Source: CALMEH01 sp964548225
GTDB taxonomy: Bacteria > Acidobacteriota > Blastocatellia > Pyrinomonadales > Pyrinomonadaceae
DNA length: 64,000 nucleotides
Assembly (NCBI GenBank): GCA_964548225.1
Contig: CAZJQP010000007.1
Span: 26,607 to 90,606, forward strand
Direction: 5' to 3'
Both the position numbers and the translations under genes were made by a program. Numbering within the stretch: position 1 is the stretch's first letter; each line of letters opens with the position of its first letter. Below the pieces are notes generated by a model, which was not told the DNA's origin, did not search any database, and saw only the letters and a program-made list of their open reading frames with translations. Of this stretch, positions 35,441-44,463 are shown piece by piece.

Positions 35441-38083
35441 CTATCCCTCCGCTTTTGATTGCAAAAACATATCGCGGTATTCCTGAACAATCGCAATATC
35501 GTCCGGCACAATGTCGGCTAAAGTTACGACGAGTTCGTTTTTTCGTGCCGATTTTATGGCGTGATGAATTGCTTCGCGGCTTTCGGGAATTAGCCGGACT
35601 TGCGGTTTATTTTCGCTCGTGGCAATACCTTCTTGCAAAAGTTTAACCATTTCTTCCGGTTCGCGCCCGCGCAGGTAATTTCCGCGTCTGATGATAATTC
35701 TTTCAAACGTATCGGCGGCAATTTTGCCAAGTTCGCGGATGTCATCATCGCGCCGGTCGCCCGTTCCATTGATAACGCAGGTTCGGTGTTTGTTCGGAAG
35801 TTTTTTGACGAAATTCGTTAAGCCGAGTAAGCCTGCCGGATTGTGTGCGTAATCCATCAAGACGGTTGTGTCGCCGATTTCGATAAAATTCAAACGTCCC
35901 GGAGTTTGCGCCGTTCCCGCGTTGAATGTCCGCAAACCGCTCCGAATATCTTCCAAAGAAACGCCGTGAACAAAGCAAGCAAGCGTCGAAGCCAGCACGT
36001 TTTGAATCATAAATTCGGCGCGTCCGCCGTAGGTCAAAGGAATGTTTATCGCTTTTTCGATGCGGACTTTCCATTTGCCTTTGAGAATCGTAACGTAGCC
36101 GTTTTCATAAACGCACGAAACTCTGCCGCGCCGCGCTTGGCGTTCGATGTTCGGGTGATTTTCGTCCATCGAAAAATAAACCAGATGCCCGTCAACAAGC
36201 TCTTTCATTTGATAAACATTTTCGTCTTCGGCATTCAAAACTGCGTAACCTTTTTTGTTCACCGAACGCGGAACGACCGATTTGACACGCGCCAAATCCT
36301 CAAGCGTGTTGACATCTTTCAAACCTAAATGGTCAGCCGCGACGTTTAAAACAACGCCGACATCGCAATGGTCAAAACCAAGTCCGGCGCGGATAATTCC
36401 GCCTCGTGCGGTTTCCAAAACCGCAACCTCAACCGTCGGATCTTTCAAAACAAGTTGTGCCGAAACCGGTCCCGTGTTGTCGCCTGTAACAATTTGCTGA
36501 TTTTGAATATAAGTTCCGTCCGTTGTCGTGAATCCGACGGTTTTTCCGCTTCCGCGTAAGATATGAGCGATTAAACGAGTCGTTGTCGTTTTGCCGTTCG
36601 TTCCCGTAATTGAAAAAATCGGAATGCGCGAAGGACAACCGGGCGGAAACAGCATATCAATCACATATTCCGCAACATTTCTGCCAATTCCTTCCGACGG
36701 TGCAAGGTGCATACGAAATCCGGGCGCGGCATTGACTTCGATAATTCCGCCGCCGTTTTCGTCCAAAGGTTCGGAAACATTCGGGGCGATAACATCAATT
36801 CCGGCAACGTCCAAACCGATAATTCGCGCAATTCGCTCAAAAAGAAAGACGTTTTGCGGATGAACTTCATCCGTGCGATCAATCGCTGTGCCGCCGGTGG
36901 AAATATTTGCGGTCGTTTTCAGATAAAGAATTTCGTCTTTCGGTAAAACGGTTTCGAGCGTGTAATCTTTCGCCGCAATCAATCTTTCGGTTTGTTGGTC
37001 AATCGTGATTTCGGTCAGAACATTTTCGTGTCCGTAACCACGGCGCGGGTCTTCGTTGGTTTTGTCAATCAGTTCTTGAATCGTCAATTTTCCATCACCA
37101 ACAACGTGCGCCGGAACTCTTTCAGCAACCGCAATCAGTTGATTATTCACAACCAAAGCGCGGAAATCATTGCCGATAAGTTGTTTTTCAACAATCACCC
37201 AACGCGAATATTCCTTCGCTTTCGCAAAAGCAACTTTCGCGTTTTCCAAATCCTTAATGCCGACGGTCGCGCCTTTGCCGTGATTTCCGTCGAGAGGTTT
37301 GATAACAACCGGATAACCGACACGCTCAATCGTATCTTCTAAATCTTCTTCGTCGCGGATTCGATAACCTTTTGGAACAGGAACGCCCATTTCGCCCAAA
37401 AGTTTTTTCGTTGCCGATTTGTCGCCCGCAATGTCCACCGAAATCATATTCGTCGCGGACGTGGTTGTTGCTTGAATTCGTTTTTGATGAACGCCGAAAC
37501 CGAGTTGGACGAGTGATTGGTCGTTCAGACGAATAAACGGAATATCACGCGATTCAGCTTCTTCAACGAGCGAACCCGTCGAAGGTCCAAAACGCACATC
37601 TTCGCGGATTTCACGCATTTCGCGGACTTCTTTTTCAATCGTTTGGCGAATTTCTTCAACCGGCTTCCCTTCCGCCAAATCTAAAAATAAGCGCACGGAA
37701 GCTCGTGCTGCGTAGCGTCCGACTTCTTCCTCAAAATATGCAAAAACGACATTATAAACGCCTTTATCCGAAGTTTCGCGTGTGCGTCCGTAGCCAACGT
37801 CCATTCCCGCAAGCGTTTGAAGTTCGAGCGCGAAATGTTCGATAATATGTCCTGCCCAAGTTCCCTCTTCAACACGCCGCAAAAAACCGCCGTCTTCGCC
37901 GTAACTGCAACCGTGCTTGACAAGCGACGGCATCAAATCCTTCATCCGTTCGTAAAAACCTTCGATTTCGTTCGATGGTTTCTGCTCATAATCGCCGATG
38001 TCGAGGCGCATAATTATCAGCTTTTTCCAATAACCGCTCCAATAATTCGGTCCGCGTAGTGTTCTGATTTCGAGAATGTTCAT
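35441..38083 (-). CDS. cphA: Cyanophycin synthetase
   Basis: 880 residues, the usual length. The N-terminus (MNILEIRTLRGPNYW) is typical of CphA1. Then comes an ATP-grasp domain (about 220-480), which adds arginine side chains, with an inserted H/E-rich part, and a Mur-ligase-like domain (about 490-880) with the P-loop GTNGKTTTTR, which adds aspartate to the backbone. It makes multi-L-arginyl-poly-L-aspartate, a nitrogen, carbon and energy store, in the cytoplasm. It lies 76 nt downstream of cphB on the same strand, with a repeat between them, and converges on the isoaspartyl peptidase gene. Complete and without odd changes. Confidence 0.97.
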   Translation of the reverse strand: MNILEIRTLRGPNYWSGYWKKLIIMRLDIGDYEQKPSNEIEGFYERMKDLMPSLVKHGCSYGEDGGFLRRVEEGTWAGHIIEHFALELQTLAGMDVGYGRTRETSDKGVYNVVFAYFEEEVGRYAARASVRLFLDLAEGKPVEEIRQTIEKEVREMREIREDVRFGPSTGSLVEEAESRDIPFIRLNDQSLVQLGFGVHQKRIQATTTSATNMISVDIAGDKSATKKLLGEMGVPVPKGYRIRDEEDLEDTIERVGYPVVIKPLDGNHGKGATVGIKDLENAKVAFAKAKEYSRWVIVEKQLIGNDFRALVVNNQLIAVAERVPAHVVGDGKLTIQELIDKTNEDPRRGYGHENVLTEITIDQQTERLIAAKDYTLETVLPKDEILYLKTTANISTGGTAIDRTDEVHPQNVFLFERIARIIGLDVAGIDVIAPNVSEPLDENGGGIIEVNAAPGFRMHLAPSEGIGRNVAEYVIDMLFPPGCPSRIPIFSITGTNGKTTTTRLIAHILRGSGKTVGFTTTDGTYIQNQQIVTGDNTGPVSAQLVLKDPTVEVAVLETARGGIIRAGLGFDHCDVGVVLNVAADHLGLKDVNTLEDLARVKSVVPRSVNKKGYAVLNAEDENVYQMKELVDGHLVYFSMDENHPNIERQARRGRVSCVYENGYVTILKGKWKVRIEKAINIPLTYGGRAEFMIQNVLASTLACFVHGVSLEDIRSGLRTFNAGTAQTPGRLNFIEIGDTTVLMDYAHNPAGLLGLTNFVKKLPNKHRTCVINGTGDRRDDDIRELGKIAADTFERIIIRRGNYLRGREPEEMVKLLQEGIATSENKPQVRLIPESREAIHHAIKSARKNELVVTLADIVPDDIAIVQEYRDMFLQSKAEG

Positions 38084-38089
38084 AGTTTT

Positions 38090-38145
38090 TAGGGATTAGG
38101 GACAAGGAACAAGGGACGAGACAAAACACTTGTCCCTTGTCCCTG
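38090..38145. repeat. Inverted repeat between cphB and cphA
   Basis: GGGACAAGGAACAAGGGA and TCCCTTGTCCC pair imperfectly; AGGGATTAGGGAC gives a 7-bp period. It could lower read-through from cphB into cphA. Confidence 0.7.
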
Positions 38146-38159
38146 TTTTCTTTTCCCTT

Positions 38160-39014
38160 CTATTCTATATCGGGCAATAAAAATTCATTCGGCGGCTGGA
38201 TGGTTGCACGGGCGAAATAATCGTAGAGCAAACCATCGCCCAAAATGTGCAGTTGCACACCGCAGACGCTGAAAGCATCGTTGTCATCAACTTCGGCAAT
38301 TTCGTTAAAAGTTATCTGCGAACCGTCAACGATTGTAACCGTTCCTTCGCCGAAAACTTCTAAAACGCCTTCTTTATCCAAAATTATCGCCGTATTTTCG
38401 TCAATGCCGATACCGAGATTATACGGATTATACGAAACTGCCGTAATCAACCGCGAGATTCGTCCGCGTTCGGTAAAATGTTGATCAATAATGACATTTT
38501 TCAAAAATCCGAGTCCGGGCGAAAGCCGCACACTATTTCTTTGCGGATGCGGTGTTGATTCGCCACGCACAATCATCGAAGTTGACATTCCCGCCGCGCC
38601 CGCGCTCGTGCCAGCCATCACCAAATCTGTTTCGGTAACGAGATGACGCAATTTCTGCGCGAACAAAGTGCCGCCGAGAATTGAAACCAGACGCATCTGG
38701 TCGCCGCCGGAAATAAAAACGCCGGTTACGCCATCAAGCAAAGTGTCGATATCAACCGAAACGACATCTTGCCGCGAAGTCGCCCGCAAAACTCGCGGAT
38801 TTGTTACGCCCAACCGCCGAAACGCCTGCACATAAACATCCGCCGCAAATTCGGGATAATCCGATGCCACCGGCACGATTAAAATTTCCGCTTTTTCGCC
38901 ACCCGCGAGTTCAAGAAATTTCTTTAAAATCCGCCGCTCGTTATATTTATCTTCCGCGCCACCAATTACGAGCAAATGCCCGCCAATGACCTCGCGGTGT
39001 ATTCTGTTATCCAT
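38160..39014 (-). CDS. cphB: Cyanophycinase
   Basis: 284 residues of the S51 serine peptidase family. The nucleophile elbow GTSAGAAGM places the catalytic serine at S137; ISGGDQ (101-106) and the QHFTERGR motif with the family's histidine are also present. There is no signal peptide, so this is the intracellular type that cuts stored cyanophycin into beta-Asp-Arg dipeptides. It is upstream of cphA on the same strand, and the dipeptidase gene lies on the far side of cphA. Assignment secure from motifs and context. Confidence 0.96.
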   Translation of the reverse strand: MDNRIHREVIGGHLLVIGGAEDKYNERRILKKFLELAGGEKAEILIVPVASDYPEFAADVYVQAFRRLGVTNPRVLRATSRQDVVSVDIDTLLDGVTGVFISGGDQMRLVSILGGTLFAQKLRHLVTETDLVMAGTSAGAAGMSTSMIVRGESTPHPQRNSVRLSPGLGFLKNVIIDQHFTERGRISRLITAVSYNPYNLGIGIDENTAIILDKEGVLEVFGEGTVTIVDGSQITFNEIAEVDDNDAFSVCGVQLHILGDGLLYDYFARATIQPPNEFLLPDIE

Positions 39015-39017
39015 TGA

Positions 39018-39097
39018 TTAGTAGTTAGTAGTTAGTTGTTTGTTGTTAGTTGCTAAGAAGAATTTAGCGACTACCAACGAACAATTAACTACTAACC
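39018..39097. repeat. Palindromic array of TAGTTAG units upstream of cphB
   Basis: TTAGTAGTTAGTAGTTAGTT at the left, and the complementary AATTAACTACTAA at the right. It lies in the divergent spacer between cphB and the DUF1304 gene. Confidence 0.75.
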
Positions 39098-39200
39098 TAT
39101 GTAATTGTAAGTTATTGCAATTTACGCCTTTGCGTCAAGAATGTGTTTCACAATATTTCTTTTCTTGTCATCTCGCGCAAAGAATGTTATAAAAACTCAA

Positions 39201-39572
39201 ATGAAAACAATCGCCAATATTTTAACCGCTTTGGTCGCTGTTCTGCATTTCGGGATTTTAATTCTCGAAATGTTTTTCTGGAATCATCCCGTCGGGCAGA
39301 GGATTTTCGGAATGTCGCCCGAAGTTGCCGCTTCGTCCGCAACTTTGGCGGCAAATCAAGGTTTGTATAACGGATTTTTGGCAGCCGGATTGATTTGGGG
39401 ATTGATTTCAGGTCGGCGCGATGTGAAATTATTTTTCCTCGCCTGCATCGTCGTTGCCGGAATATTTGGCGGTTTGACGGCAAAAACTTCGATTATTTTT
39501 ACACAGGCTTTGCCCGCGCTGATTGTGCTTGCCTGTGTTGTCATAGTAGGAAAATCTGAGGAGGAAATTTAG
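39201..39572 (+). CDS. DUF1304 family membrane protein
   Basis: 123 residues from the ATG at 39201 (MKTIANILTALVAVLHFGI); an upstream GTG-type start would add a stretch unlike the family. Four membrane helices (about 4-24, 50-68, 75-95, 98-118), the EMFFW motif near 25-29 and NQGLYNGFLAAGL (54-66) match the DUF1304 pattern. Function unknown. The next gene starts 6 nt after its stop, so the two are probably co-transcribed. Confidence 0.85.
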   Translation: MKTIANILTALVAVLHFGILILEMFFWNHPVGQRIFGMSPEVAASSATLAANQGLYNGFLAAGLIWGLISGRRDVKLFFLACIVVAGIFGGLTAKTSIIFTQALPALIVLACVVIVGKSEEEI

Positions 39573-39578
39573 GAATCA

Positions 39579-39989
39579 ATGGAATTAATTATTCTTTTAT
39601 TGCTTTTTGTGGTCAGCATTCCGATTGCCGCTTGGATAATTATTGCGAGAATGCGCCGCAAGATTTCCGCTAATTATACGCCGCCCGTTTTTCAATCAAA
39701 TCAGCCGCATCAATTTGTTCCGCCCGAAATTGCCGAAGATTTTGACGAATCTTTCAAACGCTGTCCGACGTGCAAAAGCACTTTTACCGATTTGAGCCTC
39801 GTTTTTTGTCTTTCCGACGGCACACCGCTTGATTTAATTGTCAAACAAAGGCAAATCACCAAGCCTCCCGTAACCCAAATTCTCGAAAACCCTTTCGCTT
39901 CCGTGCCAACCGTCTATGCCAAAAAAGACGGCGATGAGTTGCCACCAACTGTTCAATCGCCGTATCCCGATGATAAAAATAAAACTTGA
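39579..39989 (+). CDS. Single-pass membrane protein with zinc-ribbon-like motif
   Basis: 136 residues. N-terminal membrane helix (about 2-24), basic stop-transfer RMRRK, then a soluble part with CPTCKSTFTDLSLVFC (about 66-81), probably half of a zinc site and a motif common in acidobacterial proteins with a downstream DGTPL. The tail is Pro-rich. Unknown function; translated from the same message as the DUF1304 gene. Confidence 0.7.
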   Translation: MELIILLLLFVVSIPIAAWIIIARMRRKISANYTPPVFQSNQPHQFVPPEIAEDFDESFKRCPTCKSTFTDLSLVFCLSDGTPLDLIVKQRQITKPPVTQILENPFASVPTVYAKKDGDELPPTVQSPYPDDKNKT

Positions 39990-39991
39990 AG

Positions 39992-41167
39992 CTACTTTTC
40001 CAAAAACTTCAAAATAAGCTCTGCCGCACGTTTTGACGCGCCGCCGTGTCCGAGCGTTTCGGTAACTTCTTTTAATTTTTCACGCATTTTTTTGTTGGTT
40101 TCGCCATCGAGCAGACGAAACAATTCCGCCGACAAAGTTTCGGGCGTAAAATCGTCTTGAATCAATTCTTTGACCAATCTTTCACGCGCAATCAGATTTA
40201 TCAAACCGAAATGCTCAACCGAAATCAGCGGTCGGAGAAGTTTATAATTTATCGGCGAAGTTTTATAAACAATCACTTGCGGTGTGCCGATAATTGCGGT
40301 TTCAAGTGTTGCCGTGCCGCTCGTAACCGCGGCGACATCCGAAGCGTTGAGTGCGTCGAATGTTTCGTTTTGCACAATTTTTAGGTTTGAAATCTTCGCA
40401 CTTCCGGCTTTTTCGACTTCGGACAGTTTGCGATTTCGCGCCAAAGGAACGACAAATTGCAAATCTTTATTTTTCCGCTTCATCAAATCTGCCGTTTCAA
40501 ACAAAACCGGTAAAATTCGCGCAATTTCTTTTGAACGGCTTCCCGCAAGAAGTGAAATTATCGGTTTTTCCTCATCGAGATTATGTTTCGCACAAAATTC
40601 GGCTTTGGAATTTTCCGAATGAACTTCCCGCGTCAGAGGATTTCCGACAAATTCGACTTTGGAAAAACCGCGCCGCGCATACCAATCTTTCTCAAACGGC
40701 AAAATCGTGAGCAATAAATCAACAGATTTTTTTATTGTCTTAATTCGATATTCGCGCCACGCCCAAATCTGCGGCGAAATATAATAGATTATTTTAAGCC
40801 CTTGTTTTTTGAGAGATTTGGCAAGTTTCAAATTAAAATCAGGAAAATCTACCAAAATCACCGCATCGGGTTTTTGTCTTATGGCTTCGTGTTTTAGGGC
40901 TTTAAAAGTTTTCCAAAACATCGGCAAAGCGCGGGCGATTTCGGGCAAACCGACGATTGAAAGATTATCGGCACTAACCGTTTCTTCAACGCCTGCTTCG
41001 CGCAAATCGTGTCCGACCGCCCCGAAAAATTCAAAATCAACATCAGGGGCAATTTCGCAAAGCGCACGAACCAGCCGCGCCGCGTGTGCGTCGCCGGAGG
41101 CTTCGCCGACGACAATCATTATTTTACATTTGCTTTCTGCGCTCACCGTTTTCGGCTTTAAATTCAT
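39992..41167 (-). CDS. lpxB: Lipid-A-disaccharide synthase
   Basis: 391 residues of glycosyltransferase family 19. The N-terminal GEASGDAHAARLVRAL (about 21-36), the YYISPQIWAWR region (about 134-144), LAGSRSKEI (about 211-219) and the C-terminal TSGTATLE(about 288-295) are hallmarks of LpxB. It joins UDP-diacylglucosamine and lipid X to the lipid A disaccharide at the inner membrane. Its presence shows an LPS-bearing outer membrane. No other lpx gene is adjacent. Converges on the zinc-ribbon gene with only 2 nt between the stop codons. Confidence 0.96.
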   Translation of the reverse strand: MNLKPKTVSAESKCKIMIVVGEASGDAHAARLVRALCEIAPDVDFEFFGAVGHDLREAGVEETVSADNLSIVGLPEIARALPMFWKTFKALKHEAIRQKPDAVILVDFPDFNLKLAKSLKKQGLKIIYYISPQIWAWREYRIKTIKKSVDLLLTILPFEKDWYARRGFSKVEFVGNPLTREVHSENSKAEFCAKHNLDEEKPIISLLAGSRSKEIARILPVLFETADLMKRKNKDLQFVVPLARNRKLSEVEKAGSAKISNLKIVQNETFDALNASDVAAVTSGTATLETAIIGTPQVIVYKTSPINYKLLRPLISVEHFGLINLIARERLVKELIQDDFTPETLSAELFRLLDGETNKKMREKLKEVTETLGHGGASKRAAELILKFLEK

Positions 41168-41460
41168 CTCATAAATATTAAAACTTAAAAAAAATCAGAA
41201 CAAGAAGCGATAGCGAATTGGCAACTCAGATGTCGGGACAAGTCGCTATCTCTCTTTATTCTCACTCTTAAAGCTAAGTCGCCACCATTTCTTGTTCTCA
41301 TTCTCAACTTCGTTAAACCGCGAAATCCATCAAATCGTTGCAGACGGCTTCGATGGCGGATTCGGAAGTTCACGCTTACTGCCTTTGACTCAAACGGCGC
41401 AGAAGGCGTAATCTTTTGAAAGTTTCCGTTTGAATAGAGAACTTGCTTTTCTTGATTTTT
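41168..41460. other. Gene-free spacer with imperfect inverted repeats
   Basis: AGAACAAGAAGCGATAGCGA.. (from ~41197) is partly matched by GTCGCTATCT (~41240) and TTTCTTGTTCTCA (~41288). It divides lpxB from the divergent DedA gene. No gene is supported; the minus-strand frame across it has no family features. Confidence 0.5.
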
Positions 41461-42204
41461 ATGGATCACCTTTCACAAATTATTGAACAATACGGCATCT
41501 ACGCCGTTTTTGCGCTTTGCACGGTTGAAGGCGATATGACCTTGCTGATTTCCGGCGTAACGGCGCATAACGGACTTTTCGGAGATTATTCTTTTTTGAA
41601 GGTTCTGGTTGCCGGAACGCTCGGCGGAATTTTCGGCGATAATGTCGCTTATCTTATCGGGCGCGTTTTTCGCAACCGCGTCAAAAATCACGGCTTTTAT
41701 CAGATGGCACGTCCGCGCATCGAGCGTTTGATTGATAAATTCGGCGGCTTTGCAATTGTCATCTCAAAATATATCTACGGCATTCGCGCCGGAATCTGCA
41801 TTTTTTACGGCATCGGCAAAATGCCTTATTTGCGCTTTTTGATGCTGGACGTAATAAGTTGTTTTTTGTGGGTTTTCATTTTATCGGGCGCAGGTTATTT
41901 TTTCAGTGGCGCAGTTACCGGACTTCTCGGTGATGTTAAACGATTCAGCATTGCACTTTTTATTATCGTTTTGGTCGGAATCGTGCTGTTTTATGTTGTC
42001 GAGCGTTATTGGCTTTCGGAAAAAGTCGAAGAAGTTACGCCGGAAACACTTCATAAAATCGAAGAAAAATTCCACAACATCGAAGAAGCCGCCGGCGAAA
42101 AACTCCACGATTTGGGCGAACGTCTGCATCTGACGCATTCGCCCGACCGCGAAGAAAAATCTGCGGAAGAGAAAAAAGAAACCTCGAAAGCGGCAAAAAG
42201 CTGA
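41461..42204 (+). CDS. DedA family membrane protein
   Basis: 247 residues from the ATG at 41461 (MDHLSQIIEQYG). Family signs: an N-terminal amphipathic segment, the G..(F)GDNVAYLIGR region (about 60-72), and FVGR-like KYIYGIRAGICIFYG (about 106-120) in the re-entrant helix region, then two C-terminal helices. DedA proteins are inner-membrane transporters, several of which recycle undecaprenyl phosphate or other lipids. The C-terminus adds a ~60-residue charged cytoplasmic tail that is not part of the core family. Confidence 0.9.
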   Translation: MDHLSQIIEQYGIYAVFALCTVEGDMTLLISGVTAHNGLFGDYSFLKVLVAGTLGGIFGDNVAYLIGRVFRNRVKNHGFYQMARPRIERLIDKFGGFAIVISKYIYGIRAGICIFYGIGKMPYLRFLMLDVISCFLWVFILSGAGYFFSGAVTGLLGDVKRFSIALFIIVLVGIVLFYVVERYWLSEKVEEVTPETLHKIEEKFHNIEEAAGEKLHDLGERLHLTHSPDREEKSAEEKKETSKAAKS

Positions 42205-42272
42205 AAATTAGTAAGACGAAAGTTTTTTGTCGGGAAACTTTAATCACAAGACGATTGTCTAAAATCGAAAAC

Positions 42273-42350
42273 CTTCTGTCTTAAGACTCTTGGCTTCTGT
42301 CTTAAGACTCTCGGCTTCAGTCTTAAGACTCTCGGCTTCTGTCTTACGAC
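42273..42350. repeat. 21-bp tandem repeat with GTCTTAAGAC core, 3.7 copies
   Basis: Units start at 42273, 42294, 42315 and 42336 (the last has 15 bp). Each contains the perfect 10-bp palindrome GTCTTAAGAC in the first three. Period and palindromic core match the design of 23241-23513, with unrelated sequence. Confidence 0.92.
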
Positions 42351-42384
42351 ATTTGTCAATGGAACTTGATTATTTTTCAACTCT

Positions 42385-42435
42385 CATTTGAAATTTGTCA
42401 TTGAAGTAAAGATGAAAAATGACAAATTTCAAATA
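42385..42435. repeat. Inverted repeat upstream of the GHMP kinase
   Basis: CATTTGAAATTTGTCA (42385-42400) faces TGACAAATTTCAAAT (42420-42434). The same words (CATTTGAAATTT) occur in the palindrome at 50850-50943. Confidence 0.8.
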
Positions 42436-42451
42436 GAAAATGGCAAGTAAA

Positions 42452-42480
42452 TTTACTTTGCCGACTGCTTACGGTAATAT
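42452..42480 (+). promoter_or_regulatory. Sigma-70-like promoter for the GHMP kinase
   Basis: TTTACT, a 17-bp spacer and TAATAT (42475-42480), 54 nt before the GTG start codon. Confidence 0.5.
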
Positions 42481-42534
42481 ATTTCTTCGTTTTAATAATA
42501 AATTCTGATACTTAATTCATAGAGGAAAAATTTA

Positions 42535-43542
42535 GTGATAATCGAATCATCTGCGCCGACGAGAGTTGACCTTGCAGGCGGAACTATTGATATTCCGCCG
42601 CTTTTTTTGTTTCACGAGGGCGCGGCAACTGTTAATTTTGCAGTTTCTTTGATGGCGCACTGCCGCATTTCGACTCGAAACGATGATAAAATCGTTCTCG
42701 AATCAATAGATCGCGGTGTGAAATTTGAAACTTCGGTCAATAAAATCGGCGAATTAAAAGACGAACCGCGTTTGGAATTACTTTCAAAACTCGTCTATTT
42801 TTTCAAACCCGACACCGGATTTGAAATGACCACAGAATCGAAAGCTCCGGCAGGTGCAGGACTTGCCGGTTCTTCGACTTTAAACATCGCTTGCATCGGC
42901 GCGTTAAATCGTTTGGTCGGAAACCGTTACGCGCCCGAAAGATTTATCCCGATTGCGGCGGCGGTTGAATGCCAAGTGATAAAAGTTCCGACAGGTTATC
43001 AAGATTATTATTCGGCGCAATACGGCGGCGTTTCGGCGATTCATTTTCGCCCCGACGGAATGGAGCGCGAAGCACTTGCGATTGATACCGACACTTTGCA
43101 AAAACGAATCGTCGTCATCTACACGGGCGAGCCGCGAAATTCCGGCACGAATAATTGGGAAATCACCAAAAATCATATTGACGGCGACCGCGAAATCTTT
43201 AATATTTTTGAAGGAATCCGCGATACTTCGCTCAATTTGCGCGAAGCACTATTGCGAAACGATTGGACGGCTGTCGGCGAAATTTTGCGCGAATCTTATC
43301 CGCAACGCAAAAAACTTTCGCCGAATATTACTACGCCGCAAATGGATTTGCTCATTGAAAAAGCCTTAAACAACGGCGCGATTGCCGCCAAAGTTTGCGG
43401 CGCAGGCGGCGGCGGTTGTATCGCTTTTTTCTGTGAAGAAGATGCCAAAACACAAGTCGAAAACGCTTTGGCAGAAGAATCCGGCGCGGAAGTTTTAGAT
43501 TGGCGGATTTGCAATGAAGGCTTGACGGTTAAGGAGGTTTAG
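42535..43542 (+). CDS. GHMP family sugar kinase
   Basis: 335 residues with a GTG start after AGAGGAAAAAT. The ATP-binding motif APAGAGLAGSSTL (104-116), N-terminal SAPTRVDLAGGTID (6-19) and C-terminal KVCGAGGGGCIAFF (about 293-306) are the three GHMP motifs. The closest pattern is that of sugar-1- or 7-phosphate kinases (D-glycero-manno-heptose 7-phosphate kinase or galactokinase-like proteins). Substrate cannot be fixed from sequence, and no heptose-pathway genes are adjacent. Confidence 0.88.
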   Translation: MIIESSAPTRVDLAGGTIDIPPLFLFHEGAATVNFAVSLMAHCRISTRNDDKIVLESIDRGVKFETSVNKIGELKDEPRLELLSKLVYFFKPDTGFEMTTESKAPAGAGLAGSSTLNIACIGALNRLVGNRYAPERFIPIAAAVECQVIKVPTGYQDYYSAQYGGVSAIHFRPDGMEREALAIDTDTLQKRIVVIYTGEPRNSGTNNWEITKNHIDGDREIFNIFEGIRDTSLNLREALLRNDWTAVGEILRESYPQRKKLSPNITTPQMDLLIEKALNNGAIAAKVCGAGGGGCIAFFCEEDAKTQVENALAEESGAEVLDWRICNEGLTVKEV

Positions 43543-43584
43543 GGTTCAGGGTTTAGGATAGTTTTCCTTAAATCCTAAATCCTA
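43537..43584. repeat. Heptamer palindrome after the GHMP kinase gene
   Basis: GGTTTAGGGTTCAGGGTTTA (from 43537) and TCCTTAAATCCTAAATCCTA (43565-43584). The left arm overlaps the end of the reading frame, so the last codons lie in the repeat. Confidence 0.8.
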
Positions 43585-43667
43585 AAATTATTCGGCAAAC
43601 GCGAACCAAAAATCTGTCTTCAAAAAGAGCGTTTGTCTTTCCCCGAAAAATTTACAGGAGACAATTT

Positions 43668-44408
43668 ATGAAAAAACATATTCTATTTTTATTACTTTCA
43701 CTTTTAACTTTGAGTTTTGCGGCTTCGGCACAAGAAGTTCAAGAGCGTTATACGTCAACACGCCTTGAAAATCAAATCAGTCAACTGAAACGTCAAACGG
43801 TTGATTTGGCTGAAGAAACTTCCGATAACATCAGCCGTGCCGGTTCAAACACACGCGCCGATTTAGACGCAGCGTTTTTGGCACAACAATTGGACGCAAG
43901 CGCAGGACTTTTTCAACAAATGTATCGTGATGGTCGCCGCGCTTCGGAATTGCGCGACGCAGGCGCGATTTTGTCCGATTTGGCACGACGTGCGCCAAGT
44001 TACGGCTCAAATTCCTATATCTGGCGCGATGTTCAAAACACGATTGCCGACATTAACCGCGAACTCGGAAACTCTAATTCCGGCGGTGGCAATAATAACA
44101 ATAATAATCCGGTTCTCGGACGCGCATTTTGGCGCGGAATGGTTGATTCGAGAGTTCGCTTAGAAATTCGCGGAAATTCGATGATCGTTACGACTATGGC
44201 GGGAAACACATATGGCGAAGGAACTTTCAGTTTTGCAAACACGCTTCCACGCCAAAATGTATCGGTCGGCGTGAACAAAACCAAAGGACGCGGCTCGGTT
44301 CAAATCGTTCAGCAACCTAACCGCAACAACGATTACACCGCAATCATTGATATTATTGACAACGATGGCGGAGCGCGTGAGTATCAGTTGGAGATTTTCT
44401 GGCGGTAA
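43668..44408 (+). CDS. Secreted protein of unknown function
   Basis: 246 residues. Signal peptide (about 1-22, FAASAQE), a helical part (about 25-130), an Asn-rich linker (GGGNNNNNN, about 140-148), then a beta-rich domain (about 150-246) ending in YQLEIFWR. I recognise no family. AGGAG precedes the ATG. Converges on purQ with a perfect palindrome between. Confidence 0.78.
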   Translation: MKKHILFLLLSLLTLSFAASAQEVQERYTSTRLENQISQLKRQTVDLAEETSDNISRAGSNTRADLDAAFLAQQLDASAGLFQQMYRDGRRASELRDAGAILSDLARRAPSYGSNSYIWRDVQNTIADINRELGNSNSGGGNNNNNNPVLGRAFWRGMVDSRVRLEIRGNSMIVTTMAGNTYGEGTFSFANTLPRQNVSVGVNKTKGRGSVQIVQQPNRNNDYTAIIDIIDNDGGAREYQLEIFWR

Positions 44409-44415
44409 TTTCTAG

Positions 44416-44462
44416 AATTACGAATTACGAATTGCATTTTTTTCAATTCGTAATTCGTAATT
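44416..44462. repeat. Perfect 19-bp heptamer palindrome between convergent genes
   Basis: AATTACGAATTACGAATTG (44416-44434) and CAATTCGTAATTCGTAATT (44444-44462), 9-nt loop with a T-run. It occupies nearly the whole 55-bp spacer before the purQ stop and may serve as terminator. Confidence 0.92.
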
Positions 44463-44463
44463 T

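Noticed and set aside
41185..41469. Minus-strand 94-residue gene between lpxB and the DedA gene
   Set aside because: It covers the repeat-bearing spacer and overlaps the DedA start; its sequence has no hydrophobic core or known motif.
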